This document shows positions 42,823 to 52,803 of a stretch of 64,000 bases of DNA, piece by piece. Below the pieces are notes generated by a model. The model was not told the DNA's origin, made no database searches, and saw only the letters and a list, made by a program, of their open reading frames with translations. The position numbers and the translations under genes were made by a program. Within the stretch, counting starts at the first letter, position 1; each line of letters opens with the position of its first letter. Location of the stretch: assembly GCA_027487945.1 (NCBI GenBank), contig JAIYCQ010000015.1:59388-123387 (forward strand), given 5' to 3'. Source of the stretch: Caulobacteraceae bacterium. GTDB taxonomy: Bacteria > Pseudomonadota > Alphaproteobacteria > Caulobacterales > Caulobacteraceae.

Positions 42823-43416
42823 ATGACGACCCCGACCCGTGAGATCGAACTGAAGTTCCTGCTGGACGCCCCCGGCGCAGCGGCGGTGCTGGCCGCGCTG
42901 CCGCCGGGCGAGGCGGCGGTGCTCGACATGGCGGCGACCTACTTCGACACCGCCGACCACTGGCTGCGCCGCAACGGCTTCGGGCTGCGGGTGCGGCGCA
43001 CGGGGGAGGAACGGATCCAGACCCTGAAGTCGGCGCTGGGCGCGGACGGCGGGCGGGACGAGTGGGAGTGGCCGGTCCCCGGCGACGCGCCGGACCCGGC
43101 GCTGCTGGCGACGACGCCCGCCGCCCTGCCGCCCGGCGCGGGGCTGACGCCGCTGTTCACCGTGACCAGCCGCCGCACCCTGCGGATGGTCGAGGTGGAC
43201 GAAGCGCTGATCGAGCTGGTCATCGACGATGCGCGGGTGGAGGCCGGCGATCGCCACGACGCCTTCCTCGAGCTGGAACTGGAGCTGAAGGCCGGCGATG
43301 TCGCCGCCCTCGCAACCCTGGCGGCGCGCCTGTCGGCGGCGGCGGCCCTGACCCCGACCGGGCTGACCAAGGCCGGGCGCGGCTTCCGCCTTCTCGCTGC
43401 GGGCGGCCAGACATAA
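42823..43416 (+). CDS. CYTH-domain protein (inorganic triphosphatase-like)
   Basis: A 197-residue CYTH/VTC-type domain starting at the signature EIELKF (residues 6-11), with the antiparallel tunnel pattern ending in ELELELKAGD. Such proteins hydrolyse inorganic triphosphate or bind nucleotides. ATG 42823 precedes the signature; the upstream frame from 42787 is not needed. A SahR-like operator for sahH overlaps its stop codon. Confidence 0.85.
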   Translation: MTTPTREIELKFLLDAPGAAAVLAALPPGEAAVLDMAATYFDTADHWLRRNGFGLRVRRTGEERIQTLKSALGADGGRDEWEWPVPGDAPDPALLATTPAALPPGAGLTPLFTVTSRRTLRMVEVDEALIELVIDDARVEAGDRHDAFLELELELKAGDVAALATLAARLSAAAALTPTGLTKAGRGFRLLAAGGQT

Positions 43417-43464
43417 GGATATCTTTATATCCTTGTTGAAGAACGGCGCCGAGGCGGCTATAGA
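43413..43464 (+). promoter_or_regulatory. Likely SahR operator and sigma-70 promoter of sahH
   Basis: ATAAGGATATCTTTATAT at 43413-43430 is a near-palindrome centred on GATATC, the pattern of the ArsR-family regulator SahR that controls S-adenosylhomocysteine genes in proteobacteria. It overlaps the stop of the CYTH gene and abuts TTGAAG (43436) -N17- TATAGA (43459). Repressor binding would block the -35 region. Inner arms AAGGATAT / ATATCCTT can also form a hairpin. The identification of SahR is from memory of the motif and needs checking. Confidence 0.6.
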
Positions 43465-43493
43465 GCGCCCACACCCAAAAAGGAGTTCTCCGC

Positions 43494-44885
<1,392 letters not shown>

Positions 44886-44913
44886 GATCAACGCTTCGGC
44901 GACGGATCGAAGG

Positions 44914-44944
44914 GGGCGGCGTTCGAGAGGACGCCGCCCTCTTT
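44914..44944 (+). terminator. Rho-independent terminator of sahH
   Basis: Stem GGGCGGCGT / ACGCCGCCC with loop TCGAGAGG followed by TCTTT, 29 bp after the sahH stop. Confidence 0.85.
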
Positions 44945-44953
44945 CGTTACGCC

Positions 44954-45652
44954 TCAGTGCGTCTCAAGCTCGTCGGGCGCCAGGTCGTCGCCACGCGCGC
45001 CGTCGCAGGTGGTCTCCTGGCCGTTGCAGACCCCGCGCGCCCAGGCCTCGCGCTCGACACGGTCGTGGCCGGTGACCTTCAGCCTGACCCATTCGCCGCG
45101 ACACTCCGTCGGGTGGCGGTACTCGAACAGGCGCAGCGCCCCGTCGCTGTCCATCCAGGCGGCCGCCACGACTGCAGAGCCCGGGTCCGGCGCGGCGAAG
45201 GCCACGTCGGTCTGCAGCGCGAAGCCGACATGGCGACCGCTGATCCAGCCGGACGGCAAGGTCGAGGGCTCGCCGGCATTGTCATCCGCCCGGTAGGCGT
45301 TGGCGATCCGGAACCAGCCGTCGCGGGTCTCGACGACGTCGAAGGTCACCGCCATCAGCCGGTCAAACTCCGGCGAGTAGGCCGGCGGCGGAAGAACGCC
45401 GACGCTCTGCGCTGTGGCCGAGGGGCCTGCCCGGACGTTCAGCCCCGCCGGGTCGCCGTCCGTCGACCAGCCGCCGCGAATGGCGCAGGCCGTGCCCGCC
45501 GGCACGGGATAGACCTCGGCGGGCTCGGCGCGCCGGGTCCCGCTGACCGGCGACTCCGCCGGCGCCGGCGCGTCCGCCACGGTCGCCACCTCGGCCTGAC
45601 CGCAGCCCGCCGTCAGCAGCAGTCCCGAAAGAATGATCGCCCCACCGCGCAT
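44954..45652 (-). CDS. SH3-domain lipoprotein of unknown function
   Basis: A 232-residue lipoprotein: signal with lipobox SGLLLTAGCGQ (Cys at 17), a Pro/Ala linker, then a bacterial SH3-like region (STDGDPAGLNVRAGPSATAQ to GWISGRHVGF, about 64-150) and a C-terminal domain with cysteines (TECRGEWVRL, GVCNGQET, TTCDGARG) that may be disulfide bonded. The SH3 part usually binds peptidoglycan or peptides. It is divergent from the pyridoxal kinase gene across a short palindrome. Function unknown. Confidence 0.8.
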   Translation of the reverse strand: MRGGAIILSGLLLTAGCGQAEVATVADAPAPAESPVSGTRRAEPAEVYPVPAGTACAIRGGWSTDGDPAGLNVRAGPSATAQSVGVLPPPAYSPEFDRLMAVTFDVVETRDGWFRIANAYRADDNAGEPSTLPSGWISGRHVGFALQTDVAFAAPDPGSAVVAAAWMDSDGALRLFEYRHPTECRGEWVRLKVTGHDRVEREAWARGVCNGQETTCDGARGDDLAPDELETH

Positions 45653-45716
45653 GCCGGGAGCCTAGCCCTCAACAGAGGGCTACCCAACCCCCCCGGGCTC
45701 CGCTAAGCCCGTCGCC

Positions 45717-46568
45717 ATGCCCATGGCCCTCATCATGTCGAGCCACGTCGCAGGCAGCCGGGTCGGCGGCTCGGCGCAGGCGCTGGCCCTGACCCAGTTC
45801 AAGATCGACCCCGTGGTCATTCCCACGGTCCTGTACGGACGCCACCCCGGCTGGGGCGCGCCGGGCGGGGCCCAGGTGCCGATCGAGGCCTTTGAAGGCA
45901 TGCTCGATGGCGTCGAGGCCAACGGCCTGTTCGGCCTCTGCGACCTGGTGCTGACCGGCTACTTCGCCAGCGTCGAGCAGGTGCGGGCCGCGGCCCGGGC
46001 CATCGACGCCGTGCGCGCCGCCCCGCGCGAGGGCGCCTTCAACCGCCGCCCGATGGTCGTGGTCGATCCGGTCATGGGCGACGCGGGCAAGGGGCTGTTC
46101 ATTCCCCCCGACGTGGCCCAGGCCATCCAGGATGAACTGCTGCCCCGCGCCGACCTGATCGCGCCCAACAGCTGGGAGCTGCAGCGCATCACCGGCAGCG
46201 ACGCCCGCGACCCGGCCGCCGCCGTCCGCGCCGCCCGCCTGACCGGCAAGGCGGTGCTGGTGTCGTCCGTCGTGCGCGGCGGCGAGATCGGCGTCGTCTA
46301 CGCCGACAAGAAGGAAGCCTGGCTGGCCGCCCACCAGAAGGCGACCTCGCCGGTCCCCAGCGGCACCGGCGACCTGCTGACCGTGCTGTTCGCCGCTGCC
46401 CTGCTCGAGGGTCAGACGCCGTCCTACGGCCTGGCCCGCGCGGTGGGAGGGCTGGCGGAGACCATCACCTCGTCCGGCATCTGGGCCTCGCCCGAACTGC
46501 CGATCGTGGCCATGGGCAGCCGCATCAAACAGGCCAGCCCCACCGTCCGCATGGAGCGCCTGGCGTGA
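45717..46568 (+). CDS. Pyridoxal kinase (PdxY/PdxK type)
   Basis: A 283-residue ribokinase-fold enzyme that phosphorylates pyridoxal and related vitamers, part of PLP salvage. Motifs: MSSHVAGSRVGGSAQ at the substrate site, VVVDPVMGD (near 115), and the C-terminal anion hole VPSGTGDLLTVLFAAALL (near 212). Start ATG 45717 or the nearby ATG 45723. The stop overlaps the GTG of the serine hydrolase gene. Confidence 0.9.
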   Translation: MPMALIMSSHVAGSRVGGSAQALALTQFKIDPVVIPTVLYGRHPGWGAPGGAQVPIEAFEGMLDGVEANGLFGLCDLVLTGYFASVEQVRAAARAIDAVRAAPREGAFNRRPMVVVDPVMGDAGKGLFIPPDVAQAIQDELLPRADLIAPNSWELQRITGSDARDPAAAVRAARLTGKAVLVSSVVRGGEIGVVYADKKEAWLAAHQKATSPVPSGTGDLLTVLFAAALLEGQTPSYGLARAVGGLAETITSSGIWASPELPIVAMGSRIKQASPTVRMERLA

Positions 46569-47692
46569 GCATCGAGATCCACGGGCGCTGCGACGCCGGC
46601 TTCACCGCTGTGCGCGACGCCTTCGCCGCGAACTTCGCCGAGGGTCTGGAGCTGGGCGCCCGCTTCGCCTTCAGCGTCGAGGGCGAGATCGTCGTCGACC
46701 TGTGGGCCGGGCATGCCGACCGCAAGGGCGAGGTCGCCTTCGACGACAAGACCCTGACCATGGTGTTCTCGACCACCAAGGCGGTGGCAGCGACCCTGAT
46801 CGCCCGCCTCGTCCAGGCCGGAAAGCTGCGCTACGACCAGCCGGTCGCCGAGCTTTGGCCGGAGTTCGCGGCGCAGGGCAAGGGGGCCATCACCGTCGAA
46901 CAGGTGCTGTCGCACCAGGCCGGACTGCCCGGCTTCGTCGAACAGATCGACCCGACCCTTTGGTACGATCCGCCGGTCATCGCCGCCATGCTGGCCGCCA
47001 AGGCGCCGATGTGGACGCCCGGCAGCGCCAGCGGCTACCACGCCCTTACCGTCGGCTATCTGGTCGGCGAGATCTACCGCCGCGCCGATGGCCGCAGCCT
47101 CGGGACCGCCCTGCGCGAGGACATCACCGGCCCTGCGGGCCTCGACCTGTGGATCGGCCTGCCCGAAGCGGAGCACGGGCGGGTCGCCGACCTGAAGCCG
47201 CCCAGCGCCCTGCCGCAGTTCGGCGAGGCCACCGATCCCAGGCGCGCCGCCTTCCTGTCGACCTGGGCCGGACCCAGCGGCCGACGCGGCAGCGAGTGGC
47301 GCGAGATAGAGGTGCCGTCCGCCAATGGCCACGCCACCGCCGAGGCCCTGGCCCGCTTCTTCGGCGCCCTGGCGACCGACGGCAGGATCGGCGATGTCGA
47401 GCTGCTGTCGCCGGACATGGTGATCGAGGCCGGCCGCGAGCGTATCCGCGGCGATGACCTGGTGCTGCCCTTCGAGATGAGCTGGGGCGCCGGCTTCATG
47501 CGCAACGAACCCAACTTCTTCTACGGCCCGACCGCGACCACCATCGGCCACAGCGGCTGGGGCGGCAGCTGCGCCTTCGCCGACACCGAGCGCCGCGTCG
47601 CCGGGGCCTATGTGATGAACAAGCAGGACGTCCACCTGATCGGCGACCCGCGAAGCCGCAGGCTCATCGACGCGGCCTACGGCTGTCTCTGA
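46565..47692 (+). CDS. Serine hydrolase of the beta-lactamase/esterase (class C) fold
   Basis: A 375-residue protein with the catalytic Ser-x-x-Lys as STTK (near residue 68, VFSTTKAVAATL), a Tyr-containing GYHALTVGYLV segment and the closing GHSGWGGS. No signal peptide, so it is probably a cytoplasmic EstB-like esterase rather than a true beta-lactamase. The start is GTG 46565 overlapping the pyridoxal kinase stop (GTGA), hence a two-gene unit. Confidence 0.88.
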   Translation: MSIEIHGRCDAGFTAVRDAFAANFAEGLELGARFAFSVEGEIVVDLWAGHADRKGEVAFDDKTLTMVFSTTKAVAATLIARLVQAGKLRYDQPVAELWPEFAAQGKGAITVEQVLSHQAGLPGFVEQIDPTLWYDPPVIAAMLAAKAPMWTPGSASGYHALTVGYLVGEIYRRADGRSLGTALREDITGPAGLDLWIGLPEAEHGRVADLKPPSALPQFGEATDPRRAAFLSTWAGPSGRRGSEWREIEVPSANGHATAEALARFFGALATDGRIGDVELLSPDMVIEAGRERIRGDDLVLPFEMSWGAGFMRNEPNFFYGPTATTIGHSGWGGSCAFADTERRVAGAYVMNKQDVHLIGDPRSRRLIDAAYGCL

Positions 47693-47708
47693 GGCGCGGG
47701 CGGGTCGA

Positions 47709-48221
47709 TCAGCGCTCCGGCAGCCCGGCCAGCACCTGGCCGTGGTCGTTGGCCAGCGGCGCGAGCTGGGGCCAGGCGTCGGCCGACAGGGACATCCAGC
47801 TGCGTCGCTTGCCGATGCGGCCCGGGGCGTCCTCGTCGGTCCCTTTGGCGCGGGCCTCGTCAGTCCAGCCGTCCGGGTAGAGTTCGTACTCCTCCCAGAC
47901 CTGCTCGGCGAAGGCGCTGAACACCGCCCGGCCATCGATCTGCGCCACCACCTTCACCCAGCCGGACTCATGGGGCGTCAGGGTGATCTCACCGCTCACG
48001 CCCAGACTGTCGAACCCGATCCGGGCGCCCTCTCGCGAGCAGCTGATCGGCGTCAGCCGCACGGGCCGGTCGCCGACGCTCTCCAGCACCCAGTCGGGGT
48101 CGTGCCGGGCGGTGCTGTCGAAATCGAGCGCCACGCCGTAGGCGCCGTCGGCGAACGACTCCTGGCCCCCGGACAGGCTGTTGAAGAACTCAGGCGCGAA
48201 GCGGGGCGGCTGGTCGGTCAT
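47709..48221 (-). CDS. Conserved hypothetical protein
   Basis: A 170-residue soluble protein without signal peptide or membrane helix; predicted mixed alpha/beta with many Trp residues (WVLES, SGWVKVV, VWEEYELYPDGWTDEAR). It is on the minus strand between the hydrolase gene and rarD, 10 bp after rarD. I do not recognise a family. ATG 48221 is the only clean start. Confidence 0.7.
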   Translation of the reverse strand: MTDQPPRFAPEFFNSLSGGQESFADGAYGVALDFDSTARHDPDWVLESVGDRPVRLTPISCSREGARIGFDSLGVSGEITLTPHESGWVKVVAQIDGRAVFSAFAEQVWEEYELYPDGWTDEARAKGTDEDAPGRIGKRRSWMSLSADAWPQLAPLANDHGQVLAGLPER

Positions 48222-48231
48222 TGTGCCGAGC

Positions 48232-49143
48232 CTAACGCGCGACGGCGTCCGCCGTCACCCGCCGGTGCCTCACCCACGCCCCGAATGCGAACACCGCCAC
48301 CCCGACCCAGATGAAGCCGAAGGCCAACGCCCTCAGCGGGGTGAAGGCCTCGCCCGACCAGACGCCGACGAAGAAGGCCAGGGTCGGGGCGATGAACTGC
48401 ACGAAGCCCAGCCAGACCAGCGGCATGCGCCGCGCGGCCCAGGAGAACAGGGCCAGGGGGGCGACCGTCAGGGGGCCGGCGGCCAGTAGCAGCAGGGTGG
48501 GCCAGGCGCCGGCGCCCAGATGGCCCTCGCCGCCCGACTGCAGCGCCACGACCCAGATGAGGCCCGGCACGGCGAGGATGGCCGTCTCGACGAACAGCCC
48601 GGTCTGGGCGTCGGCGGTCACCTGTTTGCGGATCAGGCCGTAGGCGCAGAAGGTCACGGCAAGGGCCAGCGACATGATCGGCGGGTGGCCGACGGCGATG
48701 GTCTGGGCCACGACGCCCGCCGCCGCCAGCGCGATGGCGGCGTAGCCGAACCGATCAATCCGCTCACGGAAGAACAGCGCGCCCGCCGCCATGTTCATCA
48801 GCGGATTGATGTAGTAGCCGAGGCTGGCCTCCAGGGTCCGGCCGCTGTTCACCGCGATGACGTAGATCAGCCAGTTGGCCCCGATCAGCCCGGCCGACAG
48901 AAGTAGCAGGCCGAGGGTGCGCGGCTCGCGGACCACCCGCCCCAGCTCCGGCAGCTTGCGGGCCACGAGGACCAGGGCGGCGGCCCAGAGCACGGCCCAG
49001 ACGGCGCGCTGGGCGGTGATCTCGACGGCGCCGACGCCGGCGTCGCGCAGGGCGTACATCCACAGCGGCAACAGGCCCCAGATGCCGTAGCAGCCGATGC
49101 CGGCCAGCAACGCCGCGCGGCTTTCATCCTTCAGGTCCGGCAC
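48232..49143 (-). CDS. rarD: RarD/EamA-family transporter
   Basis: A 303-residue inner-membrane protein of the drug/metabolite transporter superfamily with ten hydrophobic segments; the opening GIGCYGIWGLLPLWMYAL and the segment LGYYINPLMNMAAGALFFRE are characteristic of RarD. Substrates of RarD proteins are not settled. The start is GTG 49143 with GGAG about 8 bases upstream. It is downstream of asd on the minus strand but separated by a strong terminator. Confidence 0.88.
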   Translation of the reverse strand: MPDLKDESRAALLAGIGCYGIWGLLPLWMYALRDAGVGAVEITAQRAVWAVLWAAALVLVARKLPELGRVVREPRTLGLLLLSAGLIGANWLIYVIAVNSGRTLEASLGYYINPLMNMAAGALFFRERIDRFGYAAIALAAAGVVAQTIAVGHPPIMSLALAVTFCAYGLIRKQVTADAQTGLFVETAILAVPGLIWVVALQSGGEGHLGAGAWPTLLLLAAGPLTVAPLALFSWAARRMPLVWLGFVQFIAPTLAFFVGVWSGEAFTPLRALAFGFIWVGVAVFAFGAWVRHRRVTADAVAR

Positions 49144-49160
49144 GGGACATCACTCCAAGG

Positions 49161-49192
49161 AAAAGGGGCCCGGAACATGCGCCCCGGGCCCC
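49161..49192 (-). terminator. Rho-independent terminator of asd
   Basis: Read on the minus strand, GGGGCCCGG and CCGGGCCCC form a 9-bp stem with a 10-base loop, followed by TTTT. It lies 33 bp after the asd stop and just before the rarD start region. Confidence 0.88.
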
Positions 49193-49224
49193 TGATGTTC
49201 GACCCGCTTCTTGCGGGGATCAGG

Positions 49225-50259
49225 TCAGGCCGAGACCGTGCCGATCAGGCCGCGCTCGTGAAGCAGCTGGGCGATCTGGACGGCGTTGAGGGCCGCGCCC
49301 TTGCGCAGGTTGTCGGAGACCACCCACAGGCTGAGGCCGTGCTCGAGCGTCTTGTCGACGCGGATGCGGGAGACGAACACCGGGAACTCGCCCTGGATGT
49401 CCTTGGGCGTGGCGTAGCCGCCGTCCTCGCGCTTGTCGATCACCACCACGCCGGGGGCCTCGCGCAGGAGCTCGCGGGCCTCGTCGTCGTCGATGGCGCT
49501 CTCGAACTCGATATTCACGCTCTCGCCGTGGCCGACGAAGACCGGCACCCGGACCGAGGTGGTGGAGACGCGGATGTTCGGATCGAGGATCTTGTGGGTC
49601 TCGTCCGCCATCTTGCGCTCTTCCTTGGTGTCGCCGCTGTCGTCGTCGAGGAAGACGTCGCACTGCGGGATCACGTTGAAGGCGATCTGCTTGTGGTAGA
49701 CCTTGGGCGGCGGGGCGCCGAGGACGAAGACGCCCTTGGTCTGTTCCCACAGCTCGTCCATGGCCGCCTTGCCGGTGCCGGACACCGACTGGTAGGTCGA
49801 GACCACAACCCGCTTGATCTTCGCCGCGTCATGCAGCGGCTTCAGCGCCACCAGCAGGCCCATGGTCGTGCAGTTGGGGTTGGCGATGATGTTCTTCTTG
49901 CGGAAGCCCTCGATCGCGTCCGGGTTCACCTCCGGGATGATCAGCGGCACGTCCGGGTCCATGCGCCAGGTCGAGCTGTTGTCGATGACGATGGCGCCGG
50001 CCTTGCCGATCTTCTCCGACCAGGCTTTGGACACCGCCCCGCCGGCGCTCATCAGCACGATATCGACGGTCGAGAAGTCGAACTGCTCGATGTCCTCGCA
50101 TTTGAGGATCTTCTCACCGAAGGAGACTTCGACCCCGATGGATTTGCGGCTGGCGATGGCGTGAATCCTGTCGACGGGGAAGTTCACTTCCTCGAGGATA
50201 TTGAACAGTTCACGGCCCACGTTGCCCGTGGCGCCGACCACGGCGACCCGGTAACCCAT
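49225..50259 (-). CDS. asd: Aspartate-semialdehyde dehydrogenase
   Basis: A 344-residue NADP enzyme of lysine, threonine and methionine synthesis. NADP motif VVGATGNVGREL (7-18), catalytic C130 in ANPNCTTMG, and the substrate-binding EFPVFVSRIRVD region with Arg. ATG 50259 is the natural start. It is the sole gene of its unit, with a terminator behind it. Confidence 0.96.
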   Translation of the reverse strand: MGYRVAVVGATGNVGRELFNILEEVNFPVDRIHAIASRKSIGVEVSFGEKILKCEDIEQFDFSTVDIVLMSAGGAVSKAWSEKIGKAGAIVIDNSSTWRMDPDVPLIIPEVNPDAIEGFRKKNIIANPNCTTMGLLVALKPLHDAAKIKRVVVSTYQSVSGTGKAAMDELWEQTKGVFVLGAPPPKVYHKQIAFNVIPQCDVFLDDDSGDTKEERKMADETHKILDPNIRVSTTSVRVPVFVGHGESVNIEFESAIDDDEARELLREAPGVVVIDKREDGGYATPKDIQGEFPVFVSRIRVDKTLEHGLSLWVVSDNLRKGAALNAVQIAQLLHERGLIGTVSA

Positions 50260-50416
50260 CGAAATCTCTCCTGTAACTCGCGGACGGGACGGTTACGCCT
50301 GTCGCCCCCGCCACGCAAGGCAAGGAAATGTCATGACGGCGCCAGCCCCCCTTTCAAGGCGTGGCGGGCGGGTCGGTCAGGCCTAGCGTCCGCCTCCCAA
50401 CGACGAGGAGGCCCGC

Positions 50417-50731
50417 ATGGCCAAGCTGTTTCTGACCTACAGGCTCAAGCCCGGCGTCACCGCCGATGCGTTCGAGACCTGGATCCGTGACCGGGACTAT
50501 CCGGCCATGCGCGGCCTGGCCCGGGTGGCGTCCTACGTGAACCACCGCGCCGAACGCCTGCTGATGGGCGAGGGGAGGCCGTCGATGGACTATGTCGAGG
50601 TGTTCGACATTCCCGACCTCGACGGCTTCGTCGGGCAGGACATGCCCGGCGGCGTGGTCCAGGCGATCATGGGCGAGTTCATGGGCCTGGTGGACGACCC
50701 GCAGTTCGTGGTGGCCAGCGAGGTCGTCTGA
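50417..50731 (+). CDS. REDY/HapK-like small protein (ferredoxin-like Dabb fold)
   Basis: A 104-residue protein, MAKLFLTYRLKPGVTADAFE with WIRDRDYPAMRGLARVASY: the RDxDYPAMRGL motif names the REDY family, related to HapK of prodigiosin synthesis, a stress-responsive alpha/beta barrel type fold. The exact function is unknown. GAGGAGG lies 6 bases before ATG 50417. A terminator follows at once. Confidence 0.78.
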   Translation: MAKLFLTYRLKPGVTADAFETWIRDRDYPAMRGLARVASYVNHRAERLLMGEGRPSMDYVEVFDIPDLDGFVGQDMPGGVVQAIMGEFMGLVDDPQFVVASEVV

Positions 50732-50733
50732 CG

Positions 50734-50766
50734 AAAAAGGGCAGGGACCCTGTCCGGTCCCTGCCC
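50734..50766. terminator. Bidirectional terminator between the REDY-like gene and mcp
   Basis: An 11-bp perfect stem GGGCAGGGACC / GGTCCCTGCCC with loop CTGTCC. On the minus strand it is followed by TTTTT, so it best ends the chemoreceptor gene transcript; on the plus strand the tail is poor. Confidence 0.8.
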
Positions 50767-50804
50767 CTGATCCTGTCGATCTCAGACGCCTGCGCGCCCG
50801 GGGC

Positions 50805-52643
50805 CTAGCCTCGGGCGTAGGACGCCAGCCTGGCGCGGGCGGCGTGCACGGGGTTGCGGGACGGCTCGCCGTCGCCGTCGCCGACGTTGAAGCGCCCGAC
50901 CAGGCTGGACAGTTCGCCGGCCTCGCCCTTGAGCGAGTGGGTGGCGGCGGTCGACTCCTCGACCATGGCGGCGTTCTGCTGCACCACCTGATCCATCTGG
51001 TTCACGGCGGCGTTGACCTCGTGCAGGCCGGTGGCCTGCTCCTGGGCCGAGGCGGCGATCTCGACCACCAGGCGGTCGATGTCGGCGACCTGGGAGACAA
51101 TCCGGCGCAGCGCTTCGCCGGCCTGGCCGACGAGGTCGACCCCGACCTTCACCTGGTCGCTGGAGGTCGAGATCAGGCCCTTGATCTCCTTGGCGGCCTC
51201 GGCCGAGCGCTGGGCCAGCGCCCGCACCTCGGAGGCGACGACCGCGAAGCCCTTGCCCGCGTCGCCGGCCCGGGCCGCTTCGACGCCGGCGTTCAGCGCC
51301 AGCAGGTTGGTCTGGAAGGCGATTTCGTCGATGACGCCGATGATCTGGCTGATCTCGCTCGAGGAGCTTTCGATCTGGCCCATGGCCGAGACGGCGCGGT
51401 CGACGACCTGGCCCGACAGTTCCGCGCCCTTGCGGGCGTCGGCGACCAGACCAGCCGCGTCCTTGGCGCCGGCGGCGGTACGGCGGACCGTGGCGGTGAT
51501 CTCGTCGAGGGCGGCGGCGGTCTCTTCCAGGCTGGCGGCCTGCTGCTCGGTGCGGCGCGACAGGTCGTCAGAGGCCAGGGCGATTTCGTCGGAGCCGTTG
51601 CGCACGCCGCTGGTCGAGCCGCTGATGGCCCGCAGGGTGTCCTGCAGGCGGGAGGCGGCGGCGTTGAAGTCTTCCTTGAGCTGGGCCGACTTGGGGGCCA
51701 CGGCCGCGGTGATGCGGTAGGTCAGGTCCCCGGCCGACAGGCTCGACAGGGCCTTGCCGAGTTCGCTCATGGCATGGGCGTCCTGGGCGGCCTCATCGGC
51801 CTTTTCACGTTCGCGCTGGACGCGCTCCTGCTCGGCGACGCGGCGCTGGTCCTCGGCTTCGCGCTCGAGGCGGATCTTCTCGATGGCGGCGTCCTTGAAC
51901 ACCTGGACGGCGGCGGCCATTTCGCCGATCTCGTCGCGGCGCCCGGCGCCGTGCACGACCACCGTATGGTCGCCCGCCGCCAGCTTGCGCATGACCGAGG
52001 TCATGGCGTTGACCGGCCCGGCGATGGCGCGGCTCAGCAGAATGGCCATGGCGACCGCGATGCCGACCGAGGCCAGGCCGCCGACGACAAGGGCGGTGAT
52101 CGCCATGGCCTGGGCCGCGTCACGCTCCTCACGCTTGCGCTCGGCGTGCTCGGCGGCGGCGGTGACAATGGCGTTCTTCGCTTCGCGGATCGGCTTGAAG
52201 GAGGGCTGGCCGGCCATCTCGCGGGCCTGTTCGAGCGTGGCCGGATCCTTCGCGAGAGCGAGGATCGCATCGCCGTTGGTCTCCCGCCAGGTGGCGACCG
52301 CCTTGCGCATCTCTTGCGCACGGGCCTTCTGCTCCGGGATCTGGGTGGTCGCCTCGAACTCGTCGAGCCCCTTGCCGACGGCCGCGACGGACTCGGCGTA
52401 GTCGTCTAGCTGGCTGATCTGGGCCGGATTGGCGACGAAGGCGCGCATCGAGTTCTGCGTATCGGTCATGTTGAGCATGACCGTCTCGATGGTGGTAATC
52501 AGCTCCAGGCTGCGCTTCGAGGCGTTCGCCGCCGCGCCCATCTTCTGCACGCTGAAGAACAGCACGGTCGACGATATCGTCAACATGGCGATCATCGCTG
52601 CGAATGCGACCATCAGTTTGGCCGAGATCCTGAGATTGTTCAT
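50805..52643 (-). CDS. Methyl-accepting chemotaxis protein
   Basis: A 612-residue chemoreceptor. First membrane helix 10-30, a periplasmic helical sensor (about 31-180, CHASE3-like length), second helix about 184-207, HAMP (about 208-262), a second HAMP-like stretch near 290-340, and the signalling hairpin IDEIAFQTNLLALNAGVEAA with GKGFAVVASEVRALAQRSAE. The ligand is unknown. The start ATG 52643 is preceded by an intergenic region with a 14-bp palindrome. No che genes are adjacent. Confidence 0.93.
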   Translation of the reverse strand: MNNLRISAKLMVAFAAMIAMLTISSTVLFFSVQKMGAAANASKRSLELITTIETVMLNMTDTQNSMRAFVANPAQISQLDDYAESVAAVGKGLDEFEATTQIPEQKARAQEMRKAVATWRETNGDAILALAKDPATLEQAREMAGQPSFKPIREAKNAIVTAAAEHAERKREERDAAQAMAITALVVGGLASVGIAVAMAILLSRAIAGPVNAMTSVMRKLAAGDHTVVVHGAGRRDEIGEMAAAVQVFKDAAIEKIRLEREAEDQRRVAEQERVQREREKADEAAQDAHAMSELGKALSSLSAGDLTYRITAAVAPKSAQLKEDFNAAASRLQDTLRAISGSTSGVRNGSDEIALASDDLSRRTEQQAASLEETAAALDEITATVRRTAAGAKDAAGLVADARKGAELSGQVVDRAVSAMGQIESSSSEISQIIGVIDEIAFQTNLLALNAGVEAARAGDAGKGFAVVASEVRALAQRSAEAAKEIKGLISTSSDQVKVGVDLVGQAGEALRRIVSQVADIDRLVVEIAASAQEQATGLHEVNAAVNQMDQVVQQNAAMVEESTAATHSLKGEAGELSSLVGRFNVGDGDGEPSRNPVHAARARLASYARG

Positions 52644-52707
52644 GTCGCCACCTTCTTGCCTGCAGCGGCGATGGTGTGCGCCGACTACACCTCCGGTCTT
52701 CGACCCA

Positions 52708-52721
52708 GTTGGTTAACCAAC
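52708..52721. promoter_or_regulatory. 14-bp perfect palindrome upstream of the chemoreceptor gene
   Basis: GTTGGTTAACCAAC lies 65-78 bp upstream of the mcp start. It has the form of a dimeric operator and contains a TTAACC element reminiscent of a CtrA half-site. No other copy was noticed. Confidence 0.5.
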
Positions 52722-52803
52722 CGTCTCTCCCTGTCTCGGATTTGAGAATTTCGAGGCATCGACGGCGCGTCACGGAGCCGCATTCCCGGTTCCGAGAGAG
52801 CCT

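Noticed and set aside
46565..47692. Antibiotic-resistance beta-lactamase
   Set aside because: The fold and STTK motif fit, but no signal peptide exists and the motif set matches EstB-type esterases better.
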